Positions 37,073 to 48,655 of a stretch of 64,000 bases of DNA are shown here, in pieces; position 1 is the first letter of the stretch, and the number at the start of each line of letters is the position of its first letter. Under the pieces are notes generated by a model. It had not been told where the DNA came from. It searched no databases and saw only the letters and a list, made by a program, of their open reading frames with translations. The DNA is from Candidatus Kapaibacterium sp. (lineage in GTDB: Bacteria > Bacteroidota > Ignavibacteria > Kapaibacteriales > Kapaibacteriaceae): contig JALHPC010000003.1 in the NCBI GenBank assembly GCA_022842685.1, positions 50,585-114,584 on the forward strand, in the 5' to 3' direction. Made by a program: the position numbers and the translations under genes.

Positions 37073-38071
37073 CTATCGGATGATGGTAAACAGGCGGCTC
37101 CAGCGGATACGCTTGATCTTCTCCCACAACGACCGTTCGATTTGCGGTCCTCCGTAGCCGGCTCGTTCGCGACGTGCCATAGCTTCGTAGTCGATGTTTT
37201 CCCACGACCAATACACGAACATGGGCGTACCAACAACATTGTTGAGGGGGATGAAGCCGAAGAATCGAGAGTCGAGCGACTTGTTGCGGTTGTCGCCCAT
37301 GCCGAATACGTAGTCGCGCTCGACAACATACTGAGTCACAGGTTCACCATCGAGGCGTAGGGAGTTGGGGTCGAAGCTATGACCTTCTCTCTGGATGAAG
37401 ACCTTCCAGCCCAGAGCATTTTCGGGTGTAAGAGCGATGATGTCACCCTTCTTGGGCACACGAATCGGTCCGAAATTGTCGGGCGTAAACCTGGCACCAA
37501 TCGGAAACGTGTAGAACATCTCCTCTTCAGGGCTCATCCGTGGCACGTTTTCAAACTTGCCAAGGGGCGGTAGGGGAACTTCGGAATTGTTAACGAAGAC
37601 CTTCCTGTTGCGCACCTCCACCACGTCACCTGGTGTGCCCATGCATCGCTTAAGATAGTATTCGAAGTTTCGTGGCTTTACTTCGTCGCGGTTGCCGGGG
37701 AACACAAAGACGATAACATCGCCAATCTTCGGATCAATGACAGGCGGAGTTTTCCAATAGGGTAATGGCTGGTTGAGGAAAGGAATCACCTGTGGCGTGG
37801 ATGGGCCGTAGATGAACTTGTTGACGAAGACAAAGTCGCCGGGCATGACGGTATCTTCCATCGACCCAGTTGGCACCGTAAACGATGCGATAGCCAGTCC
37901 GTTGATGATCGTAACCATCGTCAGCGCCCATACGATGGTCTTTATCCACGACACGACGTGTTCGGTGAACGTTTGCGGTGGCTTGCGATTAGCGGCGGCA
38001 ATACGACGTCGTTCGAGCCAAGCGTTAACGGCCGATGGAAGGATAGGGGCAAACAACTTAGAGATGGCCAT
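37073..38071 (-). CDS. lepB: Signal peptidase I
   Basis: FTVPTGSMEDTVMPGDFVFVNKF; YYLKRCMGTPGDVV; GMGDNRNKSLDSRFFGFIP. Confidence 0.94.
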   Translation of the reverse strand: MAISKLFAPILPSAVNAWLERRRIAAANRKPPQTFTEHVVSWIKTIVWALTMVTIINGLAIASFTVPTGSMEDTVMPGDFVFVNKFIYGPSTPQVIPFLNQPLPYWKTPPVIDPKIGDVIVFVFPGNRDEVKPRNFEYYLKRCMGTPGDVVEVRNRKVFVNNSEVPLPPLGKFENVPRMSPEEEMFYTFPIGARFTPDNFGPIRVPKKGDIIALTPENALGWKVFIQREGHSFDPNSLRLDGEPVTQYVVERDYVFGMGDNRNKSLDSRFFGFIPLNNVVGTPMFVYWSWENIDYEAMARRERAGYGGPQIERSLWEKIKRIRWSRLFTIIR

Positions 38072-38088
38072 GTGCAGGTGAGAAGTCG

Positions 38089-39891
38089 TTAGGAATCGAT
38101 AGACAGAACGGCAAGGAAGGCCTCTTGTGGTATCTCAACGCGGCCCACCTGTTTCATGCGCTTCTTGCCCTCCTTTTGCTTTTCGAGGAGCTTGCGCTTA
38201 CGCGAGATGTCGCCGCCATAACATTTGGCCAGAACATTCTTGCGAATAGCACCAATATTATCTCGGGCAACAACCTTGGCGCCAATGGCGGCTTGGATGG
38301 CTACGTCGAACATCTGTCGAGGGATGAGTTCCTTGAGTTTCGATGTAAGCTTCTTACCCCAGTCGTGAGACTTCTGGCGATGGACGATGCTGGAGAGGGC
38401 ATCAACTTGCTCACCGTTCAGCAGGATGTCGAGGCGAACCAAGTCGCCGGGCTGATAGGTCGAGTATTCGTAGTCGAGCGAGGCATAGCCACGCGTATTG
38501 CTCTTGAGTTTGTCGTAAAAGTCGAACACGACTTCGCCGAGGGGTAATTCAAACGACATATCGACGCGGGTTGGCGACAGATACGTCTGGCCTAACAGCG
38601 TGCCGCGTCGCTCCATACAAAGCTTGAGCACAGCGCCGATATAGTCGGTAGGTGTAATGATCTGAGCGCGGATATACGGTTCTTCGATTACGTCGATATT
38701 GCCCACCGGCGGAAGCTGTGCGGGGTTGTCTACCCAGAGTTCTTCACCCTTGGTAGTAACCACGCGGTAACGCACGTTGGGAACGGTGGTAACGATTACC
38801 TGGTTGAATTCGCGTTCAAGACGTTCCTGGACGATTTCCATGTGGAGGAGTCCAAGGAAGCCGCAGCGGAATCCGAAGCCGAGGGCCGAAGAACTTTCGG
38901 GCTCGAACGAGATGGCGGCATCGTTGAGCGTAAGGCGGCCAAGCGCTTCGCGCAAGTCCTCGAAGTCGTCCGAGTCGGCCGGATAGATGCCCGAAAACAC
39001 CATCGGCTTTACCTCGCGGAAACCTTCGATGGGTGCTTCGCAGCGACGTCCGAAGGCCGTAACCGTGTCGCCCACCTTGGTGTCCTGCAAGCGTCGTATC
39101 GATGCCGTCAGGTAGCCCACGTTTCCGGCCGACAATTCGCCGGTACGGTGGCGTTTCATGTGAAGGATGCCTACTTCGTCGACTTCGTAGGTTTGGTCGG
39201 TGGCCATGAACAGGACCTTGTCTTTTTCGCGAAGGACGCCGTCGAAGACGCGTACGTTCACAACGACGCCGCGGTAGGCGTCGAAGATCGAGTCATAGAT
39301 CAAGGCGCGAAGCGGCTTGTTGGGGTCGCCCGTTGGCGGGGGCACACGTTGCACGACGGCCTCGAGGATGTCTTCGATGCCGATGCCGGCTTTGGCCGAG
39401 GCCATAATGATCTCGTCTTCCTTACAACCGAGCAAGTCGATCACCTGTTGCCGAACGGAATCGATGGTTGTAACGGCGCTTGGCAGGTCGATCTTGTTGA
39501 TAACAGGGATGATTTCGAGGCCCTGTTCAATGGCCATGTACAGGTTAGAAATCGTTTGTGCTTCGACCCCTTGGGTAGCATCGACGACGAGCAGTGCCCC
39601 TTCACATGCCGAGAGCGAGCGGGACACTTCGTAGGAGAAGTCGACGTGGCCCGGAGTATCGATCAGGTTGAGTTGGTATACGTTGCCATTGTTGGCAGTG
39701 TATTCCATCTGGATAGCGTGGAGCTTGATCGTGATTCCGCGCTCCTGTTCCAGGGGATTGTCGTCGAGGATTTGGTTGGTGACCATCTCGCGAGCAGAGA
39801 CGCGGCCAGTGCGCTCCAACAGGCGGTCGGCCAGGGTGGACTTCCCGTGGTCGATGTGGGCGATGATACAGAAGTTGCGGAACTGTTGCAT
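38089..39891 (-). CDS. lepA: Elongation factor 4
   Basis: [57 protein letters not shown]-terminal [15 protein letters not shown]. Confidence 0.97.
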   Translation of the reverse strand: MQQFRNFCIIAHIDHGKSTLADRLLERTGRVSAREMVTNQILDDNPLEQERGITIKLHAIQMEYTANNGNVYQLNLIDTPGHVDFSYEVSRSLSACEGALLVVDATQGVEAQTISNLYMAIEQGLEIIPVINKIDLPSAVTTIDSVRQQVIDLLGCKEDEIIMASAKAGIGIEDILEAVVQRVPPPTGDPNKPLRALIYDSIFDAYRGVVVNVRVFDGVLREKDKVLFMATDQTYEVDEVGILHMKRHRTGELSAGNVGYLTASIRRLQDTKVGDTVTAFGRRCEAPIEGFREVKPMVFSGIYPADSDDFEDLREALGRLTLNDAAISFEPESSSALGFGFRCGFLGLLHMEIVQERLEREFNQVIVTTVPNVRYRVVTTKGEELWVDNPAQLPPVGNIDVIEEPYIRAQIITPTDYIGAVLKLCMERRGTLLGQTYLSPTRVDMSFELPLGEVVFDFYDKLKSNTRGYASLDYEYSTYQPGDLVRLDILLNGEQVDALSSIVHRQKSHDWGKKLTSKLKELIPRQMFDVAIQAAIGAKVVARDNIGAIRKNVLAKCYGGDISRKRKLLEKQKEGKKRMKQVGRVEIPQEAFLAVLSIDS

Positions 39892-39897
39892 AGAATG

Positions 39898-39905
39898 CAA
39901 AAGTA
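39898..39905 (-). promoter_or_regulatory. -7 box TACTTTTG immediately upstream of lepA
   Basis: Plus strand caaaagta, 6 bp from the lepA ATG. Confidence 0.4.
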
Positions 39906-39947
39906 CGGAGATGCTACGACGGGAGGGGCACGGAGTGGGTAAGTTCG

Positions 39948-39955
39948 TAACTTTG
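39948..39955 (+). promoter_or_regulatory. -7 box TAACTTTG
   Basis: 34 bp upstream of ATG 39990. Confidence 0.45.
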
Positions 39956-39989
39956 ACAGGCTCTATTGCATACACATCAGGGTACTCAC

Positions 39990-41483
39990 ATGCTACCGTT
40001 AGCGCGCTTCATCGTTCTCGTTGTCATCTTGATTGCCGTGGTTGGCTGCGGTTCCGAAGATCCAGCTGGGCCTGTACGTTCCAGTGGAAGTATCACCGGT
40101 CGCGTTGTTGCTGGGCCCAACGCAGAGCCAGTGCCGAATGCGATCTTAAGCACTGTGCCGGTGACGGCTAACAGCGTGACGTCCGAAGACGGCGCATTTA
40201 CGATTCCAAACGTGCCCCCAGGAACCTATACGGTTGCAGCGTTGCGTACAAGTGGGGGGCAAGGAACAACATCTGTTGTTGTGCAAGCTGGAAGGTCAGC
40301 ACAAGCCGTAATACTTATCGAAGATGATGCCGCAGTATCTGTAGGCTCGATTGCTGGTACCGTCGTAAACTCGCTTGGACAGCCTATACCAGACGCGGTT
40401 GTGACGACAACTCCAACAACACAAACCGCGCGCACGTCCGAGTCTGGAGCCTTCGTTCTCGACAAACTCGTTCCGCAGGCATACATTGTTCGTGTGTCCA
40501 AGCTTGGATTCATGGATGCCATCGTTTCCGTGATGGTTGTTGCTAATCAACGAGCTACTGTTACGATCGCCCTGCAAGCCGTCGTCGTGAATCCCTTGCC
40601 AGACGTTGGTACGATACGTGGTACTGTGCGAGATCAGGCCGGCGCGCCGTTGCGCGACATCCTTGTTTCAATCGATGAACTCAATCGCCAAGCCATCACG
40701 GGTGCTGATGGTCAGTACGTCTTCAACGACGTACCAAGCGGAAGTTACCGCGTTCGTTTTCGCAGAAGTGGCCTTGCCGATATTGTCGAGAACGCAGTCG
40801 TCACAAAAAATGGCGTGGCCATGGTGAACGCAGTGTTCGTTGATGTTCAAGACCCGGACGCCGACAACCTCATAGGATATTGGCCACTCGATGGCGACGC
40901 TCGCCTGGCCTACGGTGGACTGTCGTCTGGCGATGTTGTGGGTGCAACAAGTACGGCCGACAGGCGAGGTCTACCGAATCGAGCATTGGCCTTTGATGGT
41001 CTGTCATATGTTCGTATTCCACATCATCCGCGGCTTAACGAACTCCCCCTCTCTGTGTCGTTCTGGATGCGTGCTGATTCTTGGCCGTCGTTTACAGTTG
41101 TTATCGGAAAGTTCCAACATCCTATTGGAGAAGGGTGGGACGTCTTCGTAGAGGGAGCCCAGTTCGGTGCTGCATCCTTGCGTAACAACTTCCGACAGTA
41201 CAGCCGCGCAAATGGGTCGCGTCCGACAAGTGCGCAGTGGGTTCACGTTTGTGCAACGTACTCTTCAACCGAGACATCGATCTATGTCAACGGCGTAAGA
41301 ACTGCTGTTGCCGGATGGAGTGGTTCACCTACGAATTCGACCACACTCAGCGACGTTTTCATCGGCCGAGTGCCATCGTCTGTTCCAAACTTCACCGGAT
41401 TTCGCGGTGCAATCGACGAGGTAAAAATCTATTCAAAGGCTCTAACAGCTGCGGAGATTCGTGCGCTGTATGTTACCCCCTAA
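39990..41483 (+). CDS. Lipoprotein with carboxypeptidase-regulatory-like repeats and C-terminal LamG/concanavalin-like domain
   Basis: Lipobox AVVGCGSED; three GTIRGTVxDxxGxPLxxxxVS repeats; [17 protein letters not shown]...[12 protein letters not shown]...[21 protein letters not shown]. Confidence 0.87.
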   Translation: MLPLARFIVLVVILIAVVGCGSEDPAGPVRSSGSITGRVVAGPNAEPVPNAILSTVPVTANSVTSEDGAFTIPNVPPGTYTVAALRTSGGQGTTSVVVQAGRSAQAVILIEDDAAVSVGSIAGTVVNSLGQPIPDAVVTTTPTTQTARTSESGAFVLDKLVPQAYIVRVSKLGFMDAIVSVMVVANQRATVTIALQAVVVNPLPDVGTIRGTVRDQAGAPLRDILVSIDELNRQAITGADGQYVFNDVPSGSYRVRFRRSGLADIVENAVVTKNGVAMVNAVFVDVQDPDADNLIGYWPLDGDARLAYGGLSSGDVVGATSTADRRGLPNRALAFDGLSYVRIPHHPRLNELPLSVSFWMRADSWPSFTVVIGKFQHPIGEGWDVFVEGAQFGAASLRNNFRQYSRANGSRPTSAQWVHVCATYSSTETSIYVNGVRTAVAGWSGSPTNSTTLSDVFIGRVPSSVPNFTGFRGAIDEVKIYSKALTAAEIRALYVTP

Positions 41484-41491
41484 CCCACCCA

Positions 41492-42958
41492 TCAATACGC
41501 CCGAGCAAATAATACTCGCTGCGTACTGGGCTTACCCGTCCGAATGCACGATCCAGCTTCCTGCACGTTGTCCAGCGGAATGCAGCGTATGGTGGCCTTG
41601 GTTTCTTCCTTGATACGATCCTCGGTTTCGCTAGTACCATCCCAGTGTGCGCTCACAAAGCCGCCCTTGGTGTCCAACGTATGCACAAATTCCTCCCATG
41701 AGTCCACAGGCGTGATGTGCTCGTCACGATAGGCCTTGGCACGCTCGAAGATGTTGCGCTGAATGTCATCCAAGAGTGCCACCACATGGTCTACCAGTCC
41801 CTCGGTTGGCACACTTTCCTTGCTCTTTGTGTCGCGCCGCGCTACTTCGACGGTGCCATTCGCTAGGTCGCGCGCGCCAATGCCAAGCCGCACCGGCACG
41901 CCGAGCTTTTCGTATTCGGCAAATTTGAAGCCCGGACGATTCTGATCGTCGTTGTCAACCTTTACCCGTATGCCACGAGCACGCAACGCAGCGGCCGTCT
42001 GCTCAATAAAGCCGCTTAATTCTTCAAGGGGCTTCGGTATCGGAACGATCACCACCTGATGTGGCGCTAGCTTTGGCGGTAGAATAAGTCCGTCGTCGTC
42101 GGAGTGCGCCATCACAAGGGCACCCATCAGGCGCGTGGATACACCCCACGACGTTGCCCACACGTAGTCCAGCGTATTGTGTGCCGTCGAAAACTGCACA
42201 TCGAAGGCCTTGGCAAAGTTCTGCCCAAGGAAGTGCGACGTACCGGCTTGTAAGGCCTTGCCATCCTGCATGAGGGCTTCGATGCAATACGTGTCTACAG
42301 CTCCCGCAAAGCGCTCGTTCGCCGTCTTGATACCACGTACCACGGGGAGCGCCATCCACTCCTCGGCAAACGTGGCATAGACGTCCAACATGCGACGCGT
42401 TTCCTCGATGGCCTCTTCGGCCGTAGCATGAGCCGTATGGCCCTCTTGCCACAAGAACTCTGCCGTGCGCAAAAACAACCGCGTGCGCATCTCCCAGCGC
42501 ACGACGTTGGCCCACTGGTTGATTAACAGGGGTAGGTCGCGATAGCTCTGAATCCAGTCGCGATACGTATTCCAAATGATGGTCTCCGAGGTTGGACGAA
42601 CAATAAGCTCTTCTTCGAGCTTTGCGTCAGGATCGACCACGACGCCGCTGCCGTCTTCGGCATTCTTCAACCGATAATGCGTTACTACTGCGCACTCCTT
42701 GGCAAACCCCTCGATGTGGGCCGCTTCCTTGCTTAAGAAACTCTTAGGAATGAAGAGCGGGAAGTAGGCGTTCACATGGCCCGTGTCCTTGAACATCTTG
42801 TCCAGGGTATCACGCATGTTCTCCCAAATGGCAAAGCCATACGGCTTAATCACCATACAGCCCTTTACAGCCGAATAGTCGGCTAAGCCGGCCTTGCGAA
42901 CAAGGTCAATGTACCATTGCGAGTAATCGTCGGCGCGCGACGTGATCTCTTTCGACAT
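41492..42958 (-). CDS. proS: Prolyl-tRNA synthetase (shorter, archaeal/eukaryotic-type)
   Basis: [82 protein letters not shown]. Confidence 0.96.
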   Translation of the reverse strand: MSKEITSRADDYSQWYIDLVRKAGLADYSAVKGCMVIKPYGFAIWENMRDTLDKMFKDTGHVNAYFPLFIPKSFLSKEAAHIEGFAKECAVVTHYRLKNAEDGSGVVVDPDAKLEEELIVRPTSETIIWNTYRDWIQSYRDLPLLINQWANVVRWEMRTRLFLRTAEFLWQEGHTAHATAEEAIEETRRMLDVYATFAEEWMALPVVRGIKTANERFAGAVDTYCIEALMQDGKALQAGTSHFLGQNFAKAFDVQFSTAHNTLDYVWATSWGVSTRLMGALVMAHSDDDGLILPPKLAPHQVVIVPIPKPLEELSGFIEQTAAALRARGIRVKVDNDDQNRPGFKFAEYEKLGVPVRLGIGARDLANGTVEVARRDTKSKESVPTEGLVDHVVALLDDIQRNIFERAKAYRDEHITPVDSWEEFVHTLDTKGGFVSAHWDGTSETEDRIKEETKATIRCIPLDNVQEAGSCIRTGKPSTQRVLFARAY

Positions 42959-43027
42959 GCGAATGCGTCCCTATCAATGCAGTTGCTGAATGGTGCGCAA
43001 TCTACGGCTTGCCACGATGGCAGAAGG

Positions 43028-43822
43028 CTACTGATTGCCCGTGAAGAGCATAAACATCGTGCCGTCGGGACTACGGAAGAAGGCATGGTCGACCTTGCCA
43101 TCCTCGGCCTGAATTTCTTCAACGGGAGTCATACCTAGACGCTTCAGCGTGGCGATACGCTCTCGCATGTCGGTGGCAAAGTACGTGAACGAAAGCTGCG
43201 GGATGTCGCGTTCGTCATGCAAGCCAACAACTACACTTCCATCTGTCAACAGGCAAAAATGATAGGGCGTCGTGTCCTCGTTCTTGATCGAAAAGCCCAG
43301 GTCCTGCCACCATGCACGCTCACGCTTAACCCGCATCGTGCCCAGACTAAGCTCGGTGTGCCTACCACACATGACGTTTGGTGTGCCGTTGGGACGTGGG
43401 ATAGACTTCTCTTCTTCGATAGGCCGCACCAAAAGATAGATACCATCCGGCGATGTAAACCGCAGTTCGCGGTACGTCGGGCCTCGCACGTCGGCGTTGA
43501 CCTTGACGTCGATGTTCGCCAGCGTATCGTACAATCCCTTGACGTTTTGGCTTCCAAATACAAGCACAGGCGACGGCACAGCAGCGTTCACCAGGGTGAT
43601 AACAGCCTGTCCATCGCTCAGCGTCACAACCGAATCGGCTCTGTCCATAGGCGTCTTTACTGGCAAGAAGCCCATGCGAACATACCAAGCCATACTGGCA
43701 GATAAATCGGATGTGGCAATCTGAACACGCGAGAACGTCCCAATCAGACTGGGCTCGGCGGCTCGTAGCGAAAATGTTGTGGCCGTTAGTACAAGGGCCA
43801 CGGCAATCATGAATCGTTTCAT
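43028..43822 (-). CDS. VOC (glyoxalase-fold) family protein with N-terminal signal peptide
   Basis: Signal peptide [21 protein letters not shown], then two glyoxalase-like halves ([23 protein letters not shown]...; ...[11 protein letters not shown]). Confidence 0.8.
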   Translation of the reverse strand: MKRFMIAVALVLTATTFSLRAAEPSLIGTFSRVQIATSDLSASMAWYVRMGFLPVKTPMDRADSVVTLSDGQAVITLVNAAVPSPVLVFGSQNVKGLYDTLANIDVKVNADVRGPTYRELRFTSPDGIYLLVRPIEEEKSIPRPNGTPNVMCGRHTELSLGTMRVKRERAWWQDLGFSIKNEDTTPYHFCLLTDGSVVVGLHDERDIPQLSFTYFATDMRERIATLKRLGMTPVEEIQAEDGKVDHAFFRSPDGTMFMLFTGNQ

Positions 43823-44850
43823 TCGATTTCTCCAAACAAGTCGGACGTCGTCGACGGCCGAGCAAGACCAAGATGCCGATAGGCCAATGGGGTGGCCACG
43901 CGACCCCGTGGTGTTCGTTGCAGGAAGCCCTGCTGGATTAGATAGGGCTCGTATACTTCTTCCAGCGTTCCGGCATCTTCGCCCACGGCAACTGCCAGAG
44001 TACCAATCCCCGAGGGGCCGCCCCCAAACTTGCCGATAAGCGTCGTCAGGATACGCGTGTCCATTTCGTCCAAACCAAACTCGTCAACGTCGAGCGCTTC
44101 GAGCGCCATCTTGGCAATGGCCTGCGTTATAACGCCGTCGCCCTTGACATCAGCAAAGTCGCGCGTGCGTCGTAGCAACCTGTTGGCAATCCGTGGTGTG
44201 CCGCGCGCACGGCGCGCCAATTCCAGTGCCCCTTGATCATCGATTGGGGCCTCGAGTACACGTGCCGAGCGGCGGATTACACGGTCGAGGTCTTCGGCGC
44301 TGTAGTATTCTAGTCTGTTCACCACACCAAAGCGAGAGCGTAAAGGGGCAGTGAGTAAACCCTGGCGGGTGGTGGCACCAACGAGTGTAAAGCGGGGGAG
44401 TGAAAGTTGAACGCTACGCGCCGCTGGACCCGAGTCGATCATGATGTCGAGGCGGAAGTCCTCCATAGCCGAATACAAGTACTCTTCGACGACGGCGCTA
44501 AGCCGGTGGATTTCGTCGATGAATAGCACGTCGCCTTCGTCGAGGCCGGTAAGCAAGCCAGCTAGGTCGCCGGGCTTTTCGAGCACCGGGCCGCTGGTGA
44601 CCTTGATGTTGGTGCCCATTTCGCGGGCAATGATGTGGCTGAGCGTGGTTTTGCCAAGGCCTGGTGGGCCGGTAAGCAAGACGTGGTCGAGGGCTTCGCC
44701 GCGGCGCCGCGCTGCGGTAATAAAGACGCGCAGGTTTTCCACGATGCGTGGCTGGCCTGTGAAGTCGTCGAAACTGAGCGGACGCAATGCAGCATCGAGG
44801 TCTTCATCGCGCACACCAGCGTCGGTAATCGTTGTCTTTCGAGTGGTCAT
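43819..44850 (-). CDS. ruvB: Holliday junction branch migration helicase RuvB
   Basis: [88 protein letters not shown] at 44850, not the ORF-track start 45069. Confidence 0.97.
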   Translation of the reverse strand: MTTRKTTITDAGVRDEDLDAALRPLSFDDFTGQPRIVENLRVFITAARRRGEALDHVLLTGPPGLGKTTLSHIIAREMGTNIKVTSGPVLEKPGDLAGLLTGLDEGDVLFIDEIHRLSAVVEEYLYSAMEDFRLDIMIDSGPAARSVQLSLPRFTLVGATTRQGLLTAPLRSRFGVVNRLEYYSAEDLDRVIRRSARVLEAPIDDQGALELARRARGTPRIANRLLRRTRDFADVKGDGVITQAIAKMALEALDVDEFGLDEMDTRILTTLIGKFGGGPSGIGTLAVAVGEDAGTLEEVYEPYLIQQGFLQRTPRGRVATPLAYRHLGLARPSTTSDLFGEIE

Positions 44851-44860
44851 GCCTGCGCGG

Positions 44861-46147
44861 TTATCGTCCGCCCTGATAGATGTTGGAAGCAGCAACACCG
44901 ATGATGCCATCGTAGCCACCAAAGTCTTGAACGCGATAATACACGAAGGCAAGAAAACCGTGGCCGGCCGACGCCGTGTTGCCCTCGAAGTCCTCGAACC
45001 GAATGTCGTCGACGGTGCCGTCGTCGGCATGTAACCTACCAGTGGCATACATGTAGTTATGCCGCCCACGGCGGAACCACTGACGCAGGCGGTAGAGGCG
45101 CATCTCCTCGTCGTAGGACATTTGCCAGTGGCGATCGGGGCGCCAGTTGTTGAACGACCCTACGAGGAAGACGTCGTCGTCGACAGGCCCCGGCACGGGG
45201 TCCAGCAGAATTTCAACAGGGATGTATTCGTCGTCGGCGCCGCTTACGAACGAGGTAATCATAGCCCCATCATCGGCACGTTGTAGGAAGTTGCCAAGGC
45301 GGCGTATGTCGCTCATGGGCATGCGTACCGGTGCGCCCGTGCTAGGAAAGATACCGGTGTTGGTTAGGTCGAGAATACGGTATTCGTTCTCGGCGGGGAT
45401 TGGACCAATGCGGCTAACCTTGCCGGCTGTAAGCATGCCCATGGAGGATGCAGAGATTTGCCGGTCGAGCCGTGTGGTAAGGCGTTGCGACGAAACAGGG
45501 AAGGGCTCGAACCAGCGATGATTGCGGTAGAATACCGTCGTTTGCTGGAAGCCATCAATAAGGGCGGCGGTACGGGCTTGTGCAACCGCTTCGAGCAATA
45601 AGCCGGCACCGCTTACGCGGGCACGCGGCTCGTAGAACTCGGTAAAGAAGTTCATGCGGGTGGTAACCATGGGCTGCACGGCAAAAAATCGCGTCTCGGC
45701 AAGCGTTGCTTCGCTGTCCATGTCTACGAGTCGTAGCAGCCAATTGCCACTAAACCGCACCTGCAGTTGTGGGTTGGGAAGCGAGATTTTGCCTCGATAC
45801 GTATGCCACCGACTTCGTGCCGGGGCAACAGTCCAATCGAACAGCATGGTACGATTGGTGATGTCGGTAAGAAAGCCATTCGGCGACTCTTGCCAGTCGG
45901 GTGTGCAGTGAATTACACGAGCAAAGATGTTCGGAATGGTGGGATGCTGAACGTCGAACTCAACGGTAACGGAGCGGTCGCCAATGGAGGGCTGCGTAGC
46001 GTTGTTGTTCGACTCGAGGATAAGCACGGGAGGGCGGCGCTCGTCGTTGCCGCCATACGCACGGATAGAGCGAATGAGAGGAACATCGGCGGCAACCAGG
46101 GTGCCGCCTTGGAGCACCACGAAGAGGATGCCCAACAGGACGTTCAT
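44861..46147 (-). CDS. DUF5103 / type IX secretion system plug-like protein
   Basis: [27 protein letters not shown]...[61 protein letters not shown]. Confidence 0.8.
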   Translation of the reverse strand: MNVLLGILFVVLQGGTLVAADVPLIRSIRAYGGNDERRPPVLILESNNNATQPSIGDRSVTVEFDVQHPTIPNIFARVIHCTPDWQESPNGFLTDITNRTMLFDWTVAPARSRWHTYRGKISLPNPQLQVRFSGNWLLRLVDMDSEATLAETRFFAVQPMVTTRMNFFTEFYEPRARVSGAGLLLEAVAQARTAALIDGFQQTTVFYRNHRWFEPFPVSSQRLTTRLDRQISASSMGMLTAGKVSRIGPIPAENEYRILDLTNTGIFPSTGAPVRMPMSDIRRLGNFLQRADDGAMITSFVSGADDEYIPVEILLDPVPGPVDDDVFLVGSFNNWRPDRHWQMSYDEEMRLYRLRQWFRRGRHNYMYATGRLHADDGTVDDIRFEDFEGNTASAGHGFLAFVYYRVQDFGGYDGIIGVAASNIYQGGR

Positions 46148-46650
46148 CCGCGGCGCGCCCTTATGGTTTCGCGGTACTTCAACCGCGACTCACGACGGAT
46201 GGCGGCCTCCTCGAAGCGAGCGCACTCTTCGTCCGACACTGGTTCGAGCGGCGGCGCTGGCAATGGCTTGCCATACTGGTCGATGCCCACAAATGTTAGG
46301 AAGGCATTCGATGTATGGGTGCGTGTTCCGTTAAGCGGGTCTTCGCGCCATACTTCCACGAAGATTTCCATCGACGTGCGAAACGCTCTGGTAATCACAC
46401 TGTGGAGAATCACCATGTGGCCTAGCTTGATGGGCTCGTTGAAGTTAATCTCGTCTACGCTGGCCGTAACGCACACACGCTGTGCGTGCCGCATGGCTGT
46501 TAAGGCCGCAGCAATGTCAATCCAGTGCATGAGCTTGCCACCAAGCAGGTTGCCTAGCTGATTGGTATCGTTGGGAAGCACAAGATGTGTCATCCACACT
46601 TCGCTGTCGGTAGGGTGCTTAACCGCGGCCATCGATCCAGTAGGTTTCAT
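46144..46650 (-). CDS. Acyl-CoA thioesterase (hotdog fold)
   Basis: LVLPNDTNQLGNLLGGKLMHWIDIAAALTAMRHAQRVCVTASVDEINFNEPIKLGHMV. Confidence 0.9.
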   Translation of the reverse strand: MKPTGSMAAVKHPTDSEVWMTHLVLPNDTNQLGNLLGGKLMHWIDIAAALTAMRHAQRVCVTASVDEINFNEPIKLGHMVILHSVITRAFRTSMEIFVEVWREDPLNGTRTHTSNAFLTFVGIDQYGKPLPAPPLEPVSDEECARFEEAAIRRESRLKYRETIRARRG

Positions 46651-47435
46651 TAGCGTAAGGGTTGTGCAAGGGCGTCGAAGTCACCTTTGCGGTTAGGCGA
46701 ACGGATGAGTTTTTTGTACAGAGCAACGACGCTTCGCGCTTCGTCGACCTTCTTTTGTTGTACAAGAACATCAAGTTTACCAAGGAGGGCATCTTCTACG
46801 ACGGGCGTGTCGGCATATTCTGCCACGACGGCGTCGTAGTACACGATTGCGGCCTTCAATGAGCCCGTGTTTACGTAGTGCGTTGCTGCGTCGATCAGTT
46901 TTTGGGCTAATCGCGACCGTAGTTCTTGAATCCTCCCTAGGGCTATCAGCGCAAGTGAGTCGGTAGGAAACACTGCCTGAAACTCACTATAGGCCTGAAT
47001 GGCCTTGTTCGTGTAGTCTTGGTCGCGGTCGGGCGGCGGTGCTAGCTGATAATAACAGTCTGCTGCCTTGAGCAACGACGTCTTGGCAAACTCGCTGTTA
47101 GGAAACTGTCGCCGCACCATCTGGTAATTATATGCCGCAAGAATGTACTCACTACGCTTGTAGTTGATCTCGGCAAGGTAGTACTGTGCGTCGTCGGCCA
47201 CCGGACTTGCCGGATACTGGAGTTTGATAATATCGAACTTGGCCGTGGCTTCTAACCAATTTCCATCCTCGAACGCAACCATGGCCTCGCGAAACACATC
47301 TTCAACGGTTTGCACGCCGTCGGCCGATTTTGTGCTCGAACAGCCCATACCAACCACCCCAATAACGAAGGTGGCGATAAGGGGCACTGCAAGCTGTGCC
47401 AGGGAAAAACTCCGGCGTGGTAGGGATAGAACCAT
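46650..47435 (-). CDS. bamD: Outer-membrane assembly lipoprotein BamD
   Basis: Lipobox GVVGMGCSSTK; TPR pattern (FEDGNWLEATAKFDIIKLQYPASPVADDAQYYLAEINYKRSEYILAAYNYQMVRRQFPNSEFA). Confidence 0.88.
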   Translation of the reverse strand: MVLSLPRRSFSLAQLAVPLIATFVIGVVGMGCSSTKSADGVQTVEDVFREAMVAFEDGNWLEATAKFDIIKLQYPASPVADDAQYYLAEINYKRSEYILAAYNYQMVRRQFPNSEFAKTSLLKAADCYYQLAPPPDRDQDYTNKAIQAYSEFQAVFPTDSLALIALGRIQELRSRLAQKLIDAATHYVNTGSLKAAIVYYDAVVAEYADTPVVEDALLGKLDVLVQQKKVDEARSVVALYKKLIRSPNRKGDFDALAQPLR

Positions 47436-47438
47436 AAA

Positions 47439-48347
47439 TCAGAAGCCCAATGACGCGAGCTGGGTGCGGTCATTGCGCCAGTCGTTGCGAACCTTTACAA
47501 ACAGCTCGAGATACACGCTGTGTTGAAGGTGCTCTTCGATGGCTTCGCGAGCCTGCGAGCCAACGCCGCGCAAGCCAGTGCCCTGCGCGCCAATCAGGAT
47601 GGCTTTCTGCGTTTCACGCTCCACGACGATGTCGGCCGCGATGTACCACTTGCCTTGGGTCCGCTCCTTGAACTCTACGATTTGCACCTCGGTGGCATAC
47701 GGTATCTCGTCACGAAAACGCTCGAAGATGACTTCGCGAATCAGCTCGCCAACGAAGAACCGCTCGGGCTGGGTCGACAGCATCTCGGGGTCGTACAGGA
47801 AGGGTCCTTCGGGAGACATCTCGCACAGCATCGACACAAGATCGGCAACGTAGGTGCCGTCGGCCGCCGATATGGCGATGGCGCGCGCAAAGAGTCCGCT
47901 AAGGCGGGCTTGCTCGATAAGCACAGCAGCTTCGCGCTTCATTGGAACAGCGTCCATTTTGTTCAGCACCAGCACGATAGGGGCAGTACGCTGCTGCAGA
48001 AGTGGCCACAGCATGGGGTCTTCGATGGTGCCACGCTTTTGCGCCTTCACAGCGTCTACAACCACAACGATGATGTCGGCCATGTCGAGCGTGTCGCCCA
48101 CTTCGGCCATCATCCGCTCCTGCATGCCGTATCGCGGAATCAGGATGCCCGGTGTGTCAACAAAGATGAGCTGCGCCGTATCCGTGGTGTGAATGCCAAG
48201 CACACGGCGCCGCGTAGTTTGTGGCTTGGATGTTACGATGCTTAGGTGCGAACCAATGATGGCATTGAGGAGGGTCGACTTGCCAACGTTGGGGCGTCCG
48301 ATAATGGCAACGTGAGCACACCGCGTAGTGGGTACAGCTGTGCTCAT
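47439..48347 (-). CDS. era: GTPase Era
   Basis: HVAIIGRPNVGKSTLLNAIIGSHLSIVTSKPQTTRRRVLGI; DTPGIL; NKMD; C-terminal KH region KAILIGAQGTGLRGVGSQAREAIEEHL. Confidence 0.96.
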   Translation of the reverse strand: MSTAVPTTRCAHVAIIGRPNVGKSTLLNAIIGSHLSIVTSKPQTTRRRVLGIHTTDTAQLIFVDTPGILIPRYGMQERMMAEVGDTLDMADIIVVVVDAVKAQKRGTIEDPMLWPLLQQRTAPIVLVLNKMDAVPMKREAAVLIEQARLSGLFARAIAISAADGTYVADLVSMLCEMSPEGPFLYDPEMLSTQPERFFVGELIREVIFERFRDEIPYATEVQIVEFKERTQGKWYIAADIVVERETQKAILIGAQGTGLRGVGSQAREAIEEHLQHSVYLELFVKVRNDWRNDRTQLASLGF

Positions 48348-48655
48348 TGACTGGCGGCCTCGTGCGTGCCAACGGTGATGTTTACGTCGGGGTGGGATTG
48401 CGACCACGCACGTTCGCGAGCTAGGATTTCCCGCACGGCGGGCTTCATGTAGGTGTCGTCGACATCCAAGCGGCTTAAGCCGCGCGCAATGATAACGCAG
48501 GCCGCTTCGGGCGGCATCGACCGGTTTACAACAATCATACGTTGCTCGTGCAGCACACAGGCCCCACCTCGAAACGTGCCCGTTTCGCGGCGAACGGAGT
48601 AGCCAAGTGATCGTGCAATGTGTGTGAGCTCTTCGAGGAGTTTGTCTGCCTTCAT
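48344..48655 (-). CDS. Small conserved-looking hypothetical protein
   Basis: 103 aa in the era operon with 4-bp overlaps on both sides. Confidence 0.65.
   Translation of the reverse strand: MKADKLLEELTHIARSLGYSVRRETGTFRGGACVLHEQRMIVVNRSMPPEAACVIIARGLSRLDVDDTYMKPAVREILARERAWSQSHPDVNITVGTHEAASQ

Noticed and set aside
38842-39942. 366-aa plus-strand ORF opposite lepA
   Set aside because: Shadow ORF antisense to an unambiguous lepA; its composition follows the complementary codons.
47520-48245. 241-aa plus-strand ORF opposite era
   Set aside because: Antisense to era; low-complexity His/Arg-rich translation typical of a shadow frame.
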